The position numbers and the translations under genes were made by a program. Below the pieces are notes generated by a model. That model worked only from the letters and a program-made list of their open reading frames with translations, did not search any database and was not told the origin of the DNA. This document shows, piece after piece, positions 20,437 through 30,305 of a stretch of DNA of 64,000 nucleotides (the first letter of the stretch is position 1; each line of letters starts with the position of its first letter). The stretch comes from Caulobacteraceae bacterium (lineage in GTDB: Bacteria; Pseudomonadota; Alphaproteobacteria; Caulobacterales; Caulobacteraceae). The stretch spans positions 1-64,000 of the forward strand of contig JAIEQA010000019.1 of assembly GCA_019748095.1 (NCBI GenBank), written 5' to 3'.

Positions 20437-21203
20437 GACGCCGGCTCCAGCCCCCGGGCGGCGTCCATCAGGCCGCGCATCCGGGCGATGGCTGGACCCA
20501 GACCGACGAAGATCGCCTCGCCGATCAGGAAATGACCGATGTTCAGCTCCATCACCTCGGGAATGGCCGCGACGGCGGCGACGGTGTCGTAGTCGATCCC
20601 GTGGCCGGCATGGACCTCGAGCCCCAATGCGGTGGCGCGGGTGGCCCCTGCCTGCAGCGCCCGCAACTCGGCCTCGGCCCGATCCGCATGGCCCTCGCGC
20701 ACCGCGTCACAATAGGCCCCTGTGTGCAGCTCTACCACGGCTGCACCCGTGCGATGGGCGGCGTCGATCTGGGCCGGATCGGCCCCGATGAACAGCGACA
20801 CGCGCGAGCCTGCATCGTTGAGGCGCGCCACCACGGGCGTGATCCAGTTATGGCCACCGGCCACGTCCAGCCCGCCCTCGGTCGTGCGCTCCTCGCGCTT
20901 TTCGGGCACCAGACAGACGGCGTGGGGGCGGTGGACAAGAGCGATGTCCAGCATCTCCTGCGTCACGGCCATCTCGAGGTTCAGGGGCTGGGCCTGCTCG
21001 CGCAGCAGGGCGGACAGCCCCTCCAGATCGGCATCGGAGATGTGGCGGCGATCCTCGCGAAGGTGGGCGGTGATCCCATCCGCCCCCGCCGCCAGCGCCT
21101 CTCGCGCCGCCCGGACCGGATCCGGCGACAGGCCGCCGCGCGCATTCCGGACCGTGGCAACATGGTCGATATTGACCCCGAGGCGGAGATGGGACGGGGT
21201 CAT
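20433..21203 (-). CDS. pdxJ: Pyridoxine 5'-phosphate synthase
   Basis: A 256-residue TIM-barrel enzyme that condenses 3-amino-2-oxopropyl phosphate with deoxyxylulose 5-phosphate in the DXP-dependent vitamin B6 pathway. Motifs include [18 protein letters not shown] at the N-terminus, [21 protein letters not shown] and [13 protein letters not shown], ending with [20 protein letters not shown] at 21203 overlaps the pyrE stop by four bases (ATGA). The open frame further upstream is a shadow within pyrE. Confidence 0.95.
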   Translation of the reverse strand: MTPSHLRLGVNIDHVATVRNARGGLSPDPVRAAREALAAGADGITAHLREDRRHISDADLEGLSALLREQAQPLNLEMAVTQEMLDIALVHRPHAVCLVPEKREERTTEGGLDVAGGHNWITPVVARLNDAGSRVSLFIGADPAQIDAAHRTGAAVVELHTGAYCDAVREGHADRAEAELRALQAGATRATALGLEVHAGHGIDYDTVAAVAAIPEVMELNIGHFLIGEAIFVGLGPAIARMRGLMDAARGLEPAS

Positions 21204-21784
21204 GCGCCCAACCGCCGGCTGCCCGGATCCTCGACCGGAAGGGCCGCCAGTTCCGGTGGCAGGGCATCGGCCGGGTACGCCGGCACGTCCAGCGTCGCCA
21301 GCGCTACCAGCGGCACACCGACATCGGCGCGACCACCGGACCGGTCGACAATACAGGCGGCGGCGACGACGTCCCCGCCCGCCTCGCGGATGGCGGCGAT
21401 GCATTCGCGGCTCGACAGGCCCGTCGTTACGATGTCCTCGACCATGACGACCTTCTCGCCCGGCTCAATGTGGAAGCCGCGGCGCAGTTTGAATGCCCCA
21501 CCCTCACGCTCGACGTACATCGACCGCACGTTGAGATGTTTCGCCGTCTCATAGCCGGGGATGATCCCCCCGACGGCGGGTGAGATCGCAACGTCCACGG
21601 GCCCGACGGTCGCGACGATCTTCTCCGCCAGCGCCTTGCAAAGACGGGCGCAGCGGGCCCCCTCCATGAACACCAGGTTCTTCTGCAGGAAAACCGGGCT
21701 GTGCAGGCCCGAGGACAGGACAAAATGCCCCTCACGCAGAGCGTGGGCGGCGCGGAACTCGTTCAGGACGTCTTCTGAGGTCAT
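21200..21784 (-). CDS. pyrE: Orotate phosphoribosyltransferase
   Basis: A 194-residue enzyme that makes OMP from orotate and PRPP in pyrimidine synthesis. The PRPP-binding motif reads [13 protein letters not shown], preceded by the family blocks [16 protein letters not shown] and [18 protein letters not shown] chose ATG at 21784 ([10 protein letters not shown]); a TTG at 21805 would add seven residues and neither site has a strong ribosome-binding sequence. The two downstream genes overlap it, so pyrimidine, B6, lipid and RNA-processing genes here probably share a transcript. Confidence 0.93.
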   Translation of the reverse strand: MTSEDVLNEFRAAHALREGHFVLSSGLHSPVFLQKNLVFMEGARCARLCKALAEKIVATVGPVDVAISPAVGGIIPGYETAKHLNVRSMYVEREGGAFKLRRGFHIEPGEKVVMVEDIVTTGLSSRECIAAIREAGGDVVAAACIVDRSGGRADVGVPLVALATLDVPAYPADALPPELAALPVEDPGSRRLGA

Positions 21785-21838
21785 TCGCCGCTCATAGGCC
21801 CGCAAGCGCCACAGGTGAAGGGCGCGGACGCCTCTGCG

Positions 21839-22540
21839 TCAGTATTCCCGACCTTCAGCGGGCCGTTCTTCCAGATGACCGTCCTTCAGGGCGAAGACCC
21901 GGTCCATATGGCCGGCCAGTTCCATATTGTGCGTGGCGATCAGCGCGGCGACGCCGGTATCCTTGACCAGCTTCTGCAGGGTCTCAAACACGGTCTGGCT
22001 GGTGGCGGGATCCAGATTGCCGGTGGGCTCGTCGGCGAGCAGCAGCCGGGGACCATTGGCCAGGGCGCGCGCGAGGGCGACCCGCTGCTGTTCCCCGCCC
22101 GACATCTGGGCCGGCTGATGCCGGGTGCGTTCCGCCAGACCGAGTGAGGCCAGCGACGCCTCGGCGCGGGCCCGCGCCTCGGCCTCCGGATAGCCGGCGA
22201 TCCGCATGGGCAGGGCGACGTTGTCCCTCGCGTCGAACTCCGGCAGCAGATGATGGAACTGATACACGAAGCCCACGCTGCGCAGTCGCAGCCGGGTCCG
22301 GGCCCGTTCGTCCAGCGCGCCCACGTCCTCGCCGTCGATGCGGATTTCACCGGACGTCGGCCGTTCCAGCAAACCGGCGGCATGCAGCAGACTGGACTTG
22401 CCCGAACCGGATGGGCCGATCAGCCCGACCAGTTCGCCCGGCTGGATGTCCAGATCGACGCCCTTCAACACCGTCAGTTCGCCCTGACCGGTCTTATAGG
22501 TGCGGGTCACGCCGCGCAGGCTGAGGACCGGACTACTCAT
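21839..22540 (-). CDS. lolD: Lipoprotein-releasing ABC transporter, ATP-binding subunit
   Basis: A 233-residue ABC ATPase of the LolD/MacB type. Walker A is GPSGSGKSS, the signature is [15 protein letters not shown], Walker B is [12 protein letters not shown], and the switch His is in [10 protein letters not shown]. With the adjacent LolC/E-type permease it extracts outer-membrane lipoproteins from the inner membrane and hands them to LolA. It overlaps the permease gene by eight bases (22533-22540). Pairing with that permease is the reason for preferring LolD over other ABC ATPases of this subfamily. Confidence 0.93.
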   Translation of the reverse strand: MSSPVLSLRGVTRTYKTGQGELTVLKGVDLDIQPGELVGLIGPSGSGKSSLLHAAGLLERPTSGEIRIDGEDVGALDERARTRLRLRSVGFVYQFHHLLPEFDARDNVALPMRIAGYPEAEARARAEASLASLGLAERTRHQPAQMSGGEQQRVALARALANGPRLLLADEPTGNLDPATSQTVFETLQKLVKDTGVAALIATHNMELAGHMDRVFALKDGHLEERPAEGREY

Positions 22541-23810
22541 AGCGCAGCGCCTCGACCGGATCGATGCGGCTGGCCGACCACGAGGGCGGCAGGCTGGCGA
22601 CGCAGCTCATCACCAGCGACCAGACGGCAACCCAGAAGACATCGACCGGATCGACCTCGGCCGGGATGGCATCGAGCATATAGACGTCGGCGTTGAACAG
22701 CTGGACCCCCGTGATGGCCTCGAGGAAGTGCTGGATCGAGCCGATGTTCAGACAGAACAGCAGGCCCAGCGTCAGGCCCGCCAGCGTTCCAGCGACGCCG
22801 ATCGTGGCCCCGGCCATGAAGAAAATGCGCAGGATCGAGGACGGACTGGCCCCGATGGTCCGCAGAATGGCGATGTCGCGGCCCTTGTTCTTCACCAGCA
22901 TGACGATGCCGGAGATGATGTTCATGGCGGCGATGGCGACCACCAGCCCCAGGATGATGCTCATGGCCACCCGCTCGACCCGCAGCGCCCCCCAGAAGGC
23001 CGCCAGACGGCCGCGCCAGTCCTGAACGAAGGCCCCCGGCCCTGCGGCCGTCGCGATTGGCTCCAGATAGTCCGCCACCCGGTCGGGGTCGTTGACCTTG
23101 ATTTCGATCAGGTCCCAGACACCCTCCTTGCCGAAGAACAGTTGCGCCTGTTCCAGCGGCATGAAGATGAAGGCCCGATCGTAGTCGGCCGCACCCGAGG
23201 TGTAGGTCCCGCCGACGATATAGGTCTTCTCCAGACCGCCCAGATTCCCGAAGGCCGAATCGGCCCCGGTCGGCGAATAGACCTGGATCGGATCACCGAC
23301 CCGCAGACCCAGTTGGTCCGCCAGCGCCTGACCGATCAGAATATTGTCACCCCCATAGGCACCACGGCCGAAACTGGCCCGCGCCTCGGCCGACATGCTG
23401 GACGAGACATAGGACATGGTCCCCAGATCCTCGGGACGCAGGCCGCGTACAAAGGCTCCGGTCGTCTGGCCTCCCGCGCGGATCAGGGCCTGGGACTCGG
23501 TCAGTGGCGAGACGCTCTGGACGCCCGGGACGGCCCGCAACCGGTCGATCACAGCATCACGATCGAACGCACCGAGGACCTCGCCCTGGATATAGACGTG
23601 GCCGTTGAAGGACAGCATCCGGCCCAGCAGCTCGTTGCGGAAGCCGGACATGATGCTCATCACGCTGATCAGCACGGCGACAGCCAGCATGATGCCGACA
23701 AAGCTGATGATGGCGATGGTTGCGACGCCGCCTTCCTTGCGTTTGGCACGCAGGTACCGGAGCGCCAGACCGATTTCCCACGCCGAGAAGGCCCCGGCGG
23801 GTTTGGGCAT
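22533..23810 (-). CDS. Lipoprotein-releasing ABC transporter permease (LolC/LolE family)
   Basis: A 425-residue inner-membrane permease with one N-terminal helix (AIISFVGIMLAVAVLISVMSIMSGFRNELL), a large periplasmic MacB-like domain (about residues 50-270) and three C-terminal helices within AMSIILGLVVAIAAMNIISG, the GRDIAILRTIGASPSSI cytoplasmic loop that couples to the ATPase, and VFWVAVWSLVMSCVASLPPSWSAS. One permease gene rather than separate lolC and lolE suggests a LolF-like homodimer, as in other alphaproteobacteria. ATG at 23810 is preferred; a GTG at 23825 is possible. Confidence 0.9.
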   Translation of the reverse strand: MPKPAGAFSAWEIGLALRYLRAKRKEGGVATIAIISFVGIMLAVAVLISVMSIMSGFRNELLGRMLSFNGHVYIQGEVLGAFDRDAVIDRLRAVPGVQSVSPLTESQALIRAGGQTTGAFVRGLRPEDLGTMSYVSSSMSAEARASFGRGAYGGDNILIGQALADQLGLRVGDPIQVYSPTGADSAFGNLGGLEKTYIVGGTYTSGAADYDRAFIFMPLEQAQLFFGKEGVWDLIEIKVNDPDRVADYLEPIATAAGPGAFVQDWRGRLAAFWGALRVERVAMSIILGLVVAIAAMNIISGIVMLVKNKGRDIAILRTIGASPSSILRIFFMAGATIGVAGTLAGLTLGLLFCLNIGSIQHFLEAITGVQLFNADVYMLDAIPAEVDPVDVFWVAVWSLVMSCVASLPPSWSASRIDPVEALRYE

Positions 23811-23827
23811 GCCGGACGGCGTCACGG

Positions 23828-25141
23828 TCAACCGATGCGCTCCATGGCCTGATCCAGCGGCAGGGTCGACTTCTCGCCGGTCGCACGGCGTTTCAGCTCG
23901 ACCACGCCCTCGGCCACGCCCTTGGGCCCGATGGTCAGCTGCCACGGGATGCCGATCAGGTCGGCGGTAGCGAACTTGCCGCCCGGGCGTTCGTCGGTGT
24001 CGTCATAGAGCACCGACTTGCCGGCCGCCTCCAGCGCCTCGACGGCCGCCTCGCAGGTCTCGCAGACCGACGGATCGTTGGCGCGCAGATTGATGACCAC
24101 CACGTCGAACGGGGCAACGGCGTCGGGCCAGATGATGCCGGCGTCGTCATGGCTCGCCTCGATAATCGCCCCCAGCAGACGCGACACCCCGACTCCGTAG
24201 GATCCCATATGGACCTCGGTGTCCTGACCGTCGGGTCCGGCCACCTTCGCCTTCATCGGGGCGGAGTATTTGGTCCCGAAATAGAAGATGTGCCCCACCT
24301 CGATCCCGCGCGCGGTCAGCCGGTCGGCCTCCGGCGTCTGACTGTCGAACAGGGCGGCGTCGTGCATCTCCTCGGTCGCGGCGTAGAGCGAGGTCCGCTC
24401 ATCGACGATGGACTGGAGGTCGTTCCAGTCCAGGTCGGTCCCCGGTGCCGGCATCTCGACCAGCTGGCGATCGCAGAAAACCTGGCTCTCGCCGGTGTCG
24501 GCCAGGACGATGAACTCATGGCTCAGATCGCCGCCGATCGGGCCGGTGTCGGCTCGCATCGGGACAGCCTTCAGACCCATCCGGGCAAAGGTGTTCAGAT
24601 AGGCGACGAACATGCGGTTATAGGCCCGCCGGGCCGCCGCCTCGTCGATGTCGAAGGAATAGGCGTCCTTCATGAGGAACTCGCGCCCGCGCATCACGCC
24701 GAAGCGGGGGCGGCGCTCGTCGCGGAATTTCCACTGGATGTGAAACAGGTTCAGCGGCAGCGCCTTGTAGCTCTTCACGAAGCTACGGAAGATGTCGGTG
24801 ATCATCTCCTCGTTCGTGGGGCCGTACAGCAGCTCGCGTTCATGCCGGTCGGTGATGCGCAGCATCTCCGGGCCATAGGCGTCATAACGGCCGCTCTCGC
24901 GCCACAGGTCGGCTAGTTGCAGCGTCGGCATCAACACCTCGACGGCCCCGGCCCGCTCCTGCTCCTCGCGGACGATCTGCTCGATCCGGTTCAGGACACG
25001 CAGGCCCAGCGGCAGCCAGGCATAGATGCCGGCGGCCTCCTGCTTGATCATGCCGGCGCGCAGCATCAGCTGATGCGAGACGATCTGGGCGTCGGAAGGC
25101 GCCTCTTTGAGGGTCGGCAGGAAATAGCGCGACAGGCGCAT
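23828..25141 (-). CDS. proS: Prolyl-tRNA synthetase, short alphaproteobacterial form
   Basis: A 437-residue class II synthetase. Motif 2 region reads [38 protein letters not shown] in the order expected, and the C-terminal anticodon-binding domain includes [21 protein letters not shown] and [19 protein letters not shown]. The editing insertion found in the long (about 570-residue) E. coli enzyme is missing, as usual for alphaproteobacteria. ATG at 25141 starts the canonical [19 protein letters not shown]. The lolC/E gene follows after about 18 bases. Confidence 0.95.
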   Translation of the reverse strand: MRLSRYFLPTLKEAPSDAQIVSHQLMLRAGMIKQEAAGIYAWLPLGLRVLNRIEQIVREEQERAGAVEVLMPTLQLADLWRESGRYDAYGPEMLRITDRHERELLYGPTNEEMITDIFRSFVKSYKALPLNLFHIQWKFRDERRPRFGVMRGREFLMKDAYSFDIDEAAARRAYNRMFVAYLNTFARMGLKAVPMRADTGPIGGDLSHEFIVLADTGESQVFCDRQLVEMPAPGTDLDWNDLQSIVDERTSLYAATEEMHDAALFDSQTPEADRLTARGIEVGHIFYFGTKYSAPMKAKVAGPDGQDTEVHMGSYGVGVSRLLGAIIEASHDDAGIIWPDAVAPFDVVVINLRANDPSVCETCEAAVEALEAAGKSVLYDDTDERPGGKFATADLIGIPWQLTIGPKGVAEGVVELKRRATGEKSTLPLDQAMERIG

Positions 25142-25272
25142 GGAACGGTCCTTGTTCGGGGGCCTCTGCTGTAGCCCGTGCGGGCGAACCTTGGCAACGC
25201 GATGGCAGCGGTTTGACAGGGGCTCGAACTCATGCTTTGTCATTTAAAGTGCTTTTTCAACAGGAGAACTTG

Positions 25273-25683
25273 ATGACCCACCTTTTCCTTGCTGCTCTTG
25301 CGGCCGCCACCCTTCCTGCCGTTGCTGTCGCCGGGACCGTGGAGGTCCGACTGACCGGAGCCCAGCCCGGCGGCCCGGTTATGGTTCAACTGTGTTCCGA
25401 GGCCGAAGGCCTGATGCAATGCGCCCGGACGGCCACGGTGCAGGCCCGGAATGGTGTCGCCGTCGCCCGGTTCGAGAACGTGCCCGCCGGGCGCTGGGGC
25501 GTCGCGGCCTTTCAGGATGTGAACTCCGATGGTCGCCTCGGCTTTGGCATGATGGGCCGTCCGGATGAGCCCTGGGGCTACAGCCGCAACGCGCCCGCCG
25601 TGATGGGCCCCCCGGCCTTCCGGGATGCTGGGGTCAACGTCACCGACGCCGGCGGCGTCATTCCGGTCCGGCTGGGGCTCTGA
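25273..25683 (+). CDS. Secreted DUF2141 family protein
   Basis: A 136-residue protein with a signal peptide (LFLAALAAATLPAVAVA) and the DUF2141 pattern: FENVPAGRWGVAAFQDVNSDGRLGFGMMGRPDEPWGYSRNAP, split here as the blocks VPAGRWGVAAFQDVN, DGRLGFGMMG and EPWGYSRNA. The family is an all-beta periplasmic domain of unknown role. AGGAG lies six bases before the ATG. A TTGACA at 25213-25218 could be a -35 element but the matching -10 is poor. The membrane protein gene follows by five bases. Confidence 0.87.
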   Translation: MTHLFLAALAAATLPAVAVAGTVEVRLTGAQPGGPVMVQLCSEAEGLMQCARTATVQARNGVAVARFENVPAGRWGVAAFQDVNSDGRLGFGMMGRPDEPWGYSRNAPAVMGPPAFRDAGVNVTDAGGVIPVRLGL

Positions 25684-25688
25684 GCGCC

Positions 25689-26210
25689 ATGAACCTTGAT
25701 CTCGTGCCGCTGGGCTGGGTGCACAGTCTGGCCTGTCTGATCGCCCTTGGCACCGGGGCCTTTGTCTTCGCGACAGCCAAGGGGACCCACCGCCATCGTC
25801 AACTGGGTCAGATCTTCGTCGTTTCCCAGATCATCCTCAACCTGACGGCTCTGGGCATCTATCAGCTCGGGACCTTCTTCTTTCCCCATGTGCTGGCGAT
25901 CATCACGCTCGTGCTGATCGCCGCCGGCTGGGGATCCGCCCGACTGATCCGCCGTCACGTCGTGTGGAAGCACGTCCACCTGTCGAGCATGATCCTCAGC
26001 TACTACCTGCTGATCGGCGGCGGGGTGAATGAGGTGTTCCTGCGCATCGACGCCATGCGGGACCTCGTCAGCCGCGAGGGCGGGCAGCTGATCAACATGA
26101 CCCACGGCGTGGTCATGCTGGTGTTTCTGATCCTGCTGCTGGGCTGGAATGCGACGGAAATCGTGCGGACCCTTCTCCGCCGCCGTCGCTCGACCCTGTC
26201 TGCCGCCTAG
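25689..26210 (+). CDS. Four-helix integral membrane protein, DUF2306-like
   Basis: A 173-residue membrane protein with four predicted helices: WVHSLACLIALGTGAFVFATA, FVVSQIILNLTALGIYQLG, HVLAIITLVLIAAGWGSARL and VVMLVFLILLLGWNATEIV, plus a conserved-looking TKGTHRHRQLGQ-type loop (KGTHRHRQLG) and WKHVHLSSMILSYYLLIGGG. The His-rich loop followed by helices resembles DUF2306 membrane proteins, some of which may bind heme. It forms a probable two-gene unit with the DUF2141 protein and overlaps the convergent DUF1467 gene by four bases. Confidence 0.72.
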   Translation: MNLDLVPLGWVHSLACLIALGTGAFVFATAKGTHRHRQLGQIFVVSQIILNLTALGIYQLGTFFFPHVLAIITLVLIAAGWGSARLIRRHVVWKHVHLSSMILSYYLLIGGGVNEVFLRIDAMRDLVSREGGQLINMTHGVVMLVFLILLLGWNATEIVRTLLRRRRSTLSAA

Positions 26211-26470
26211 GGAACCGGTGGGGCCAGGTCCGGCAGCGGCATCCAGCCGATGAAGACCAGCCCCATCACCCCGGCCCACAGGATCAGCGAGACCCAGGTC
26301 GTGGTGATGAACTTCCGCTTCAGGTTGGGCGTCTTCGGTGCACCCCACTGGCTGCCGTCGGTCGGCGGCTCATGGGTCTCGGCCGAGGTGCCCAGCGGCA
26401 GGACGGCGAACAGCACCACCCACCAGCAGACGATGTAGATGGCGAACATGGTCACGGGACCGATGGGCAT
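26207..26470 (-). CDS. DUF1467 family membrane protein
   Basis: An 87-residue protein with two membrane helices, TMFAIYIVCWWVVLFAVLPLG and WVSLILWAGVMGLVFIGW. The WWxVLFAVLPxG signature and the tail FITTTWVSLILWAG are typical of DUF1467, a small alphaproteobacterial family frequently placed downstream of mce and near proS, as here. Its role is unknown. ATG at 26470 overlaps the mce stop by one base, suggesting coupling. It is the last gene of the long leftward nuo transcription unit. Confidence 0.88.
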   Translation of the reverse strand: MPIGPVTMFAIYIVCWWVVLFAVLPLGTSAETHEPPTDGSQWGAPKTPNLKRKFITTTWVSLILWAGVMGLVFIGWMPLPDLAPPVP

Positions 26471-26892
26471 CAGTGTGTCTCCTTGGGTGTTTCCATCAGC
26501 TCGACCAGCACCCCGCCCATGTCCTTCGGGTGAAGGAACAGGATGGGTGTGCCGTGGGCCCCGATGCGAGGTTCACCAGTCCCCAGCAGGGTGGCACCCC
26601 TGGCCCGCAAGGCGTCGCGGGCGACGAGGATGTCCTCGACCTCGAAACAGACGTGGTGTTGTCCACCCTTCGGGTTTTTGGCCAGAAACCCGTGGATGGG
26701 GCTGTCGTCGCCGAGCGGTTCGATCAGTTCGATCTGGCTGTTGGGCAGGTCGATGAAACAGACCCGCACGCCCTGGGCCGGCAGGTCGAACGGCTCACCC
26801 GCCCGCGTCGCCCCCAGCAGGTCACGATACAGTGCAACACTGGCCTCGATGGAGGGTGTGGCGATGCCGATATGGTTCAGGCGACCGATCAT
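26470..26892 (-). CDS. mce: Methylmalonyl-CoA epimerase
   Basis: A 140-residue VOC-fold enzyme that interconverts (S)- and (R)-methylmalonyl-CoA on the way from propionyl-CoA to succinyl-CoA. Diagnostic segments are RLNHIGIATPSIEASVALYRDLLGA, QIELIEPLGDDSPIHGFL, GGQHHVCFEVEDI and FLHPKDMGGVLVELME, supplying the metal-binding His and Glu residues. ATG at 26892 begins the canonical MIGRLNHIG. Expected partners, methylmalonyl-CoA mutase and propionyl-CoA carboxylase, are not in this window. Confidence 0.93.
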   Translation of the reverse strand: MIGRLNHIGIATPSIEASVALYRDLLGATRAGEPFDLPAQGVRVCFIDLPNSQIELIEPLGDDSPIHGFLAKNPKGGQHHVCFEVEDILVARDALRARGATLLGTGEPRIGAHGTPILFLHPKDMGGVLVELMETPKETH

Positions 26893-26900
26893 GCCTGTCG

Positions 26901-27845
26901 CTATGGCCCCTCGCCCGATCCCGGGCAAGCGGCACCCAGCCCCGGAGCCCGCAGCGCCAGCAGGATGGATCGTCGCACCTCGGCCGACATCAGACCTGCA
27001 TCGTCGAGGATGCAGCCGACCACGGTGTTCGAGTTGGGGGCCAGCAGACCGTAGGGCTGGTCCAGCGCATCCAGCCGCCGCCGCGCCACCTCCAGCGCCG
27101 CCGGTGCCGCGGCGACCACCTGCGGGTCACGACTGACGAGGGTCATCTCGTGCAGCGCCTCCCCCGAACTGGGGAAGTCGTAGGCGTCGTCATCATAGGG
27201 CGTGAGCCGGGCCGTCAGCCGGCCCGGTGAGTCCGTTTCGCCCGGGAACTTGCCGTCCTGACTGGCCGAGAACACCATCGCCTCCCCCGCCTCGGGCACC
27301 ACGAGAATGTAGGCGTGGCGCGGGAACAGCAGATAGTGCGCCAGCCATTTGGTCACCCAGACCATCGGGGCATCATCGGGGCCAAGCGCATGGGCCCCGG
27401 CATAGATTCCAGGCGGCAGGACACGGCTGTCGACCCGCCCGTTCACGGCCTGCATCCGGTCGATCATGACCTGATCCAGCAGGAAGGTGCCACCGTCCAG
27501 CGCGGTCTCGAAATGGGCCCGGATATCGGCCGGCGCGGGATCCGTCCCCAGTCTGCCGCCATGAATGACGCGGAACGCTTGATCCGTCGTCGGCTGCTCG
27601 CCCGGGGTGCTGAACCACAGCACCCCCAGCTCATGAGCGGTCCGGGCCACCGGATCCTCGCCGCGAAAGGTCGACAGGCTGAGCGCCAGATTGACGACGG
27701 CGAACAGGACGACGAACCCGGCCAGCCCCTCCCCCGCGATCACGACCCATTTACGCCAGCCGGTCAGCGGATAGCGGGCCTTGCGGACGCGCTGCTTCAG
27801 CCGGCGCGCCCTGTCCCGAACCCGGTCCGAAACGCGCCGGCTCAT
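26901..27845 (-). CDS. Membrane-anchored protein of unknown function, possible papain-like fold
   Basis: A 314-residue protein I cannot assign with confidence. A basic N-terminus (RRVSDRVRDRARRLKQRVRKA) leads into one membrane helix (about residues 38-56, GEGLAGFVVLFAVVNLALSL); the rest is probably periplasmic. The segments LLFPRHAYILVVP and YGLLAPNSNTVVGCI recall the His and Asn(Cys/Ser) elements of NlpC/P60-like or DUF3750-type domains, but this is weak. It ends eight bases before mce and starts four bases before the rnj stop, so it is part of the same transcript. Confidence 0.7.
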   Translation of the reverse strand: MSRRVSDRVRDRARRLKQRVRKARYPLTGWRKWVVIAGEGLAGFVVLFAVVNLALSLSTFRGEDPVARTAHELGVLWFSTPGEQPTTDQAFRVIHGGRLGTDPAPADIRAHFETALDGGTFLLDQVMIDRMQAVNGRVDSRVLPPGIYAGAHALGPDDAPMVWVTKWLAHYLLFPRHAYILVVPEAGEAMVFSASQDGKFPGETDSPGRLTARLTPYDDDAYDFPSSGEALHEMTLVSRDPQVVAAAPAALEVARRRLDALDQPYGLLAPNSNTVVGCILDDAGLMSAEVRRSILLALRAPGLGAACPGSGEGP

Positions 27846-27849
27846 GGCA

Positions 27850-29529
27850 TCAGAGCCTCAGGATGACCGTTTCAACGATCGGACGGCGATCCCAGATCTG
27901 CTGGGACGCCTTCTTCAGCACCCGTCCGACGGCGGCCTCGACCACCATGTCGTCGTCCCTGGCCTCGCCCTTCAGGCCATTGACGGCCTGTTCGACCCGC
28001 TCGGCCAGATCGTCCAAGGCGTCGCCCAGCGGCGTGACCTCATCGCCCGGCAGGCCGATGCCACGCACATCGATGTCGCTGACGATCTTGCCCCGCTTGT
28101 CCATGGCGAAACTGACGACCAGCACGCCGTTGGTCGAGGCGTGGCGACGCTCCCGCAGGGCCTCACCCTTCTCGGTCACCACCATGCCGCCGTCGACATA
28201 GAGACGACCGTTCGGCACCTCATCGATGATGGCCGCCTTGCCAGGGGCGAGGCGGACAAGGTCACCGTTCCGGGGCGTCACGGTCTCCTGCACGCCCAGA
28301 TCGCGGGCGAGGGCCGCATGCTCCATCAGGTGGCGCCGCATGCCGTGGGTCGGGATCGCGACGCGCGGCCGGGCCCAGGCGTACATCTGGCGGATCTCGT
28401 CACGGCAGGGGTGGCCCGAGACGTGGATGCCGGGGTGATCCTTCTCGGTGTAAAGGCGCACGCCCCGGTCGGCGAGCCGGTCCTGCAGGTCAGCGATGGC
28501 CAGTTCGTTGCCCGGGATGATCCGCGACGAGAACAGGCAGTGATCGCCGGCACCCAGCTTGATGAAGGGGTGCGATCCGTCGGCGATGCGCGACAGGGCC
28601 GCGCGATCCTCGCCCTGGCTGCCGGTGCACAGATACAGGATCTCGTCGGCGGGCCAGTGCCTCGCCTCATCCTCAGAGAGGATGGCGCGGCTCTCGTTGA
28701 ACAGGCCGACGTGTTTGGCGGCGGCGGTGATGCGGTGCATGGACCGTCCGGCCAGGGCCACGCGCCGCCCCGCCCTGTCCGCCGCCTTGATCACGCTGAC
28801 CATACGGGCGACGTTGGAGGCGAAACAGCCGACCGCGATCTTGCCCTTCTTCAGGCTGCCGATCAGCTTGATCAGGCCGTCCTGGGCCTCCAGCTCCGAC
28901 CCCGCCTCGCCCTCGACGAAGACGTTGGTGGAATCGCAGACCATGGCCAGCAGGCCCTCGTCGCCCATCTTCTGGATGGCGGCAATGTCGGTGGGCTTGC
29001 CGATGACCGGGTTGGGATCCAGCTTCCAGTCGCCGGTATGGAACACCGTGCCCAGGGGCGTGGTGATCTTCAGGCCGTTCGGCTCGGCGATCGAATGGGT
29101 CATGGTGATGAAGTCGACCTGGAACGGCCCCAGGTCGACGTGCCCGCCCAGCGGCACCTCGATGATCTTGACGTCCTTCAGGATGCCCGCGTCGCGCAGC
29201 TTTTCGCGGATCAGGAAGGCGGTGAAGGGCGTGGCGTAGAGCGGAGCCTTGATCCGGCTCCACAGCCAGCCGAGGGCCCCGATGTGGTCCTCGTGCGCAT
29301 GGGTCAGGACGATGCCCTTGATCGTCTCGCCTTCAAGGAAGGAGGGATCAGGCACAATAATGTCAACGCCCGGCGTCGACTGGTCGCCGAAGGTCACGCC
29401 GACATCGACGATCATCCACTGACGGTTGTCTGCGGGGCCGTAGCCGTAGCAGTTGAGGTTCATTCCGACCTCGCCCGAGCCGCCCAGCGGCAGGAAGACG
29501 AGTTCGTCGTTCGATTTGATTTTGGTCAT
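27850..29529 (-). CDS. rnj: Ribonuclease J
   Basis: A 559-residue beta-CASP metallo-beta-lactamase nuclease with endo- and 5' exonuclease activity on RNA. The metal site is THAHEDH at residues 76-82, with later [11 protein letters not shown] and the beta-CASP blocks [18 protein letters not shown]-type [15 protein letters not shown] and [11 protein letters not shown]. The C-terminal domain runs to the end. Overlap with coaX (29526-29529, ATGA) indicates coupling. In alphaproteobacteria RNase J contributes to 23S rRNA 5' end maturation. Confidence 0.94.
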   Translation of the reverse strand: MTKIKSNDELVFLPLGGSGEVGMNLNCYGYGPADNRQWMIVDVGVTFGDQSTPGVDIIVPDPSFLEGETIKGIVLTHAHEDHIGALGWLWSRIKAPLYATPFTAFLIREKLRDAGILKDVKIIEVPLGGHVDLGPFQVDFITMTHSIAEPNGLKITTPLGTVFHTGDWKLDPNPVIGKPTDIAAIQKMGDEGLLAMVCDSTNVFVEGEAGSELEAQDGLIKLIGSLKKGKIAVGCFASNVARMVSVIKAADRAGRRVALAGRSMHRITAAAKHVGLFNESRAILSEDEARHWPADEILYLCTGSQGEDRAALSRIADGSHPFIKLGAGDHCLFSSRIIPGNELAIADLQDRLADRGVRLYTEKDHPGIHVSGHPCRDEIRQMYAWARPRVAIPTHGMRRHLMEHAALARDLGVQETVTPRNGDLVRLAPGKAAIIDEVPNGRLYVDGGMVVTEKGEALRERRHASTNGVLVVSFAMDKRGKIVSDIDVRGIGLPGDEVTPLGDALDDLAERVEQAVNGLKGEARDDDMVVEAAVGRVLKKASQQIWDRRPIVETVILRL

Positions 29530-30305
29530 GTGTCCGTCAGGTGGGTATTGCGGCGCCAGATTTCGAGTAGGCCGCGGATGGTCAGGTCCGGGTCGAACCG
29601 GTCGATGCTTTCGGTTGCGCCTTCAAAAAGGGAGGCCACGCCCCCGGTTCCGACGACGGTCATGGGTGCGCCCCATTCGGCCTTGATCCGATGGACCATG
29701 CCTTCAATCAGGCCGACATAGCCCCAGAAGACGCCGGACTGCATATTGGACACGGTGTCCTTGCCGATCACACGCTCGGGGCGCTGGATGGCGATGCGCG
29801 GCAGCATGGCGGCCGCCTCATGCAGCGCCTGAAGGCTGAGATTGATCCCCGGGGCGATGGCCCCACCCTCAAAGGCCCCGTCTGCGGCCACGACATCGAA
29901 GGTGGTTGCGGTGCCCGAATCGATGACGATCAGATCACCGGGATAGGCCAGATGGGCCCCGATGGCGTTCACCAGCCGGTCCGCCCCTGCCTCACTGGGC
30001 TTGGTGATACGCACCGGGATTCCCAGCGCGACATTGTCACCGATGACCAGCGGTTCAACGTTCAGATAGCGCCGGGACAGGTTTTTCAGGTTGAAGATCG
30101 ACTGGGGCACGACGCTGGAGATGATGCAGCCGTCCAGCGACGACAGGTCGATCCTGCGCATGGTCAGCAACTGCGTCAGCCAGACCGCATATTCGTCCGC
30201 CGTCCGGCTGGCCTCCGTCGCGGTCCGCCATTGGGCGATCCAGTTCTCGCCGTCGTGCACGGCGAACAGCGTATTGGTATTGCCCTGCTCAATGGCCAGC
30301 AGCAT
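29526..30305 (-). CDS. coaX: Type III pantothenate kinase
   Basis: A 259-residue ASKHA-fold kinase that phosphorylates pantothenate, the first step of CoA synthesis. Motifs: the N-terminal phosphate loop [15 protein letters not shown], the [32 protein letters not shown] core (quoted as [12 protein letters not shown] and [12 protein letters not shown]) and [11 protein letters not shown]. At the first loop the usual Asp is Glu6 (see findings). The gene ends four bases into rnj and begins on the last base of birA, so all three are coupled. Confidence 0.93.
   Translation of the reverse strand: MLLAIEQGNTNTLFAVHDGENWIAQWRTATEASRTADEYAVWLTQLLTMRRIDLSSLDGCIISSVVPQSIFNLKNLSRRYLNVEPLVIGDNVALGIPVRITKPSEAGADRLVNAIGAHLAYPGDLIVIDSGTATTFDVVAADGAFEGGAIAPGINLSLQALHEAAAMLPRIAIQRPERVIGKDTVSNMQSGVFWGYVGLIEGMVHRIKAEWGAPMTVVGTGGVASLFEGATESIDRFDPDLTIRGLLEIWRRNTHLTDT

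Noticed and set aside
27781..29721. Long plus-strand open frame opposite rnj (similar ones opposite nuoL, nuoG, lon and parC)
   Set aside because: High-GC genomes create long antisense open frames; the proteins are rich in Arg, Gly, His and Asp with no domain motif, and the minus-strand gene is certain.
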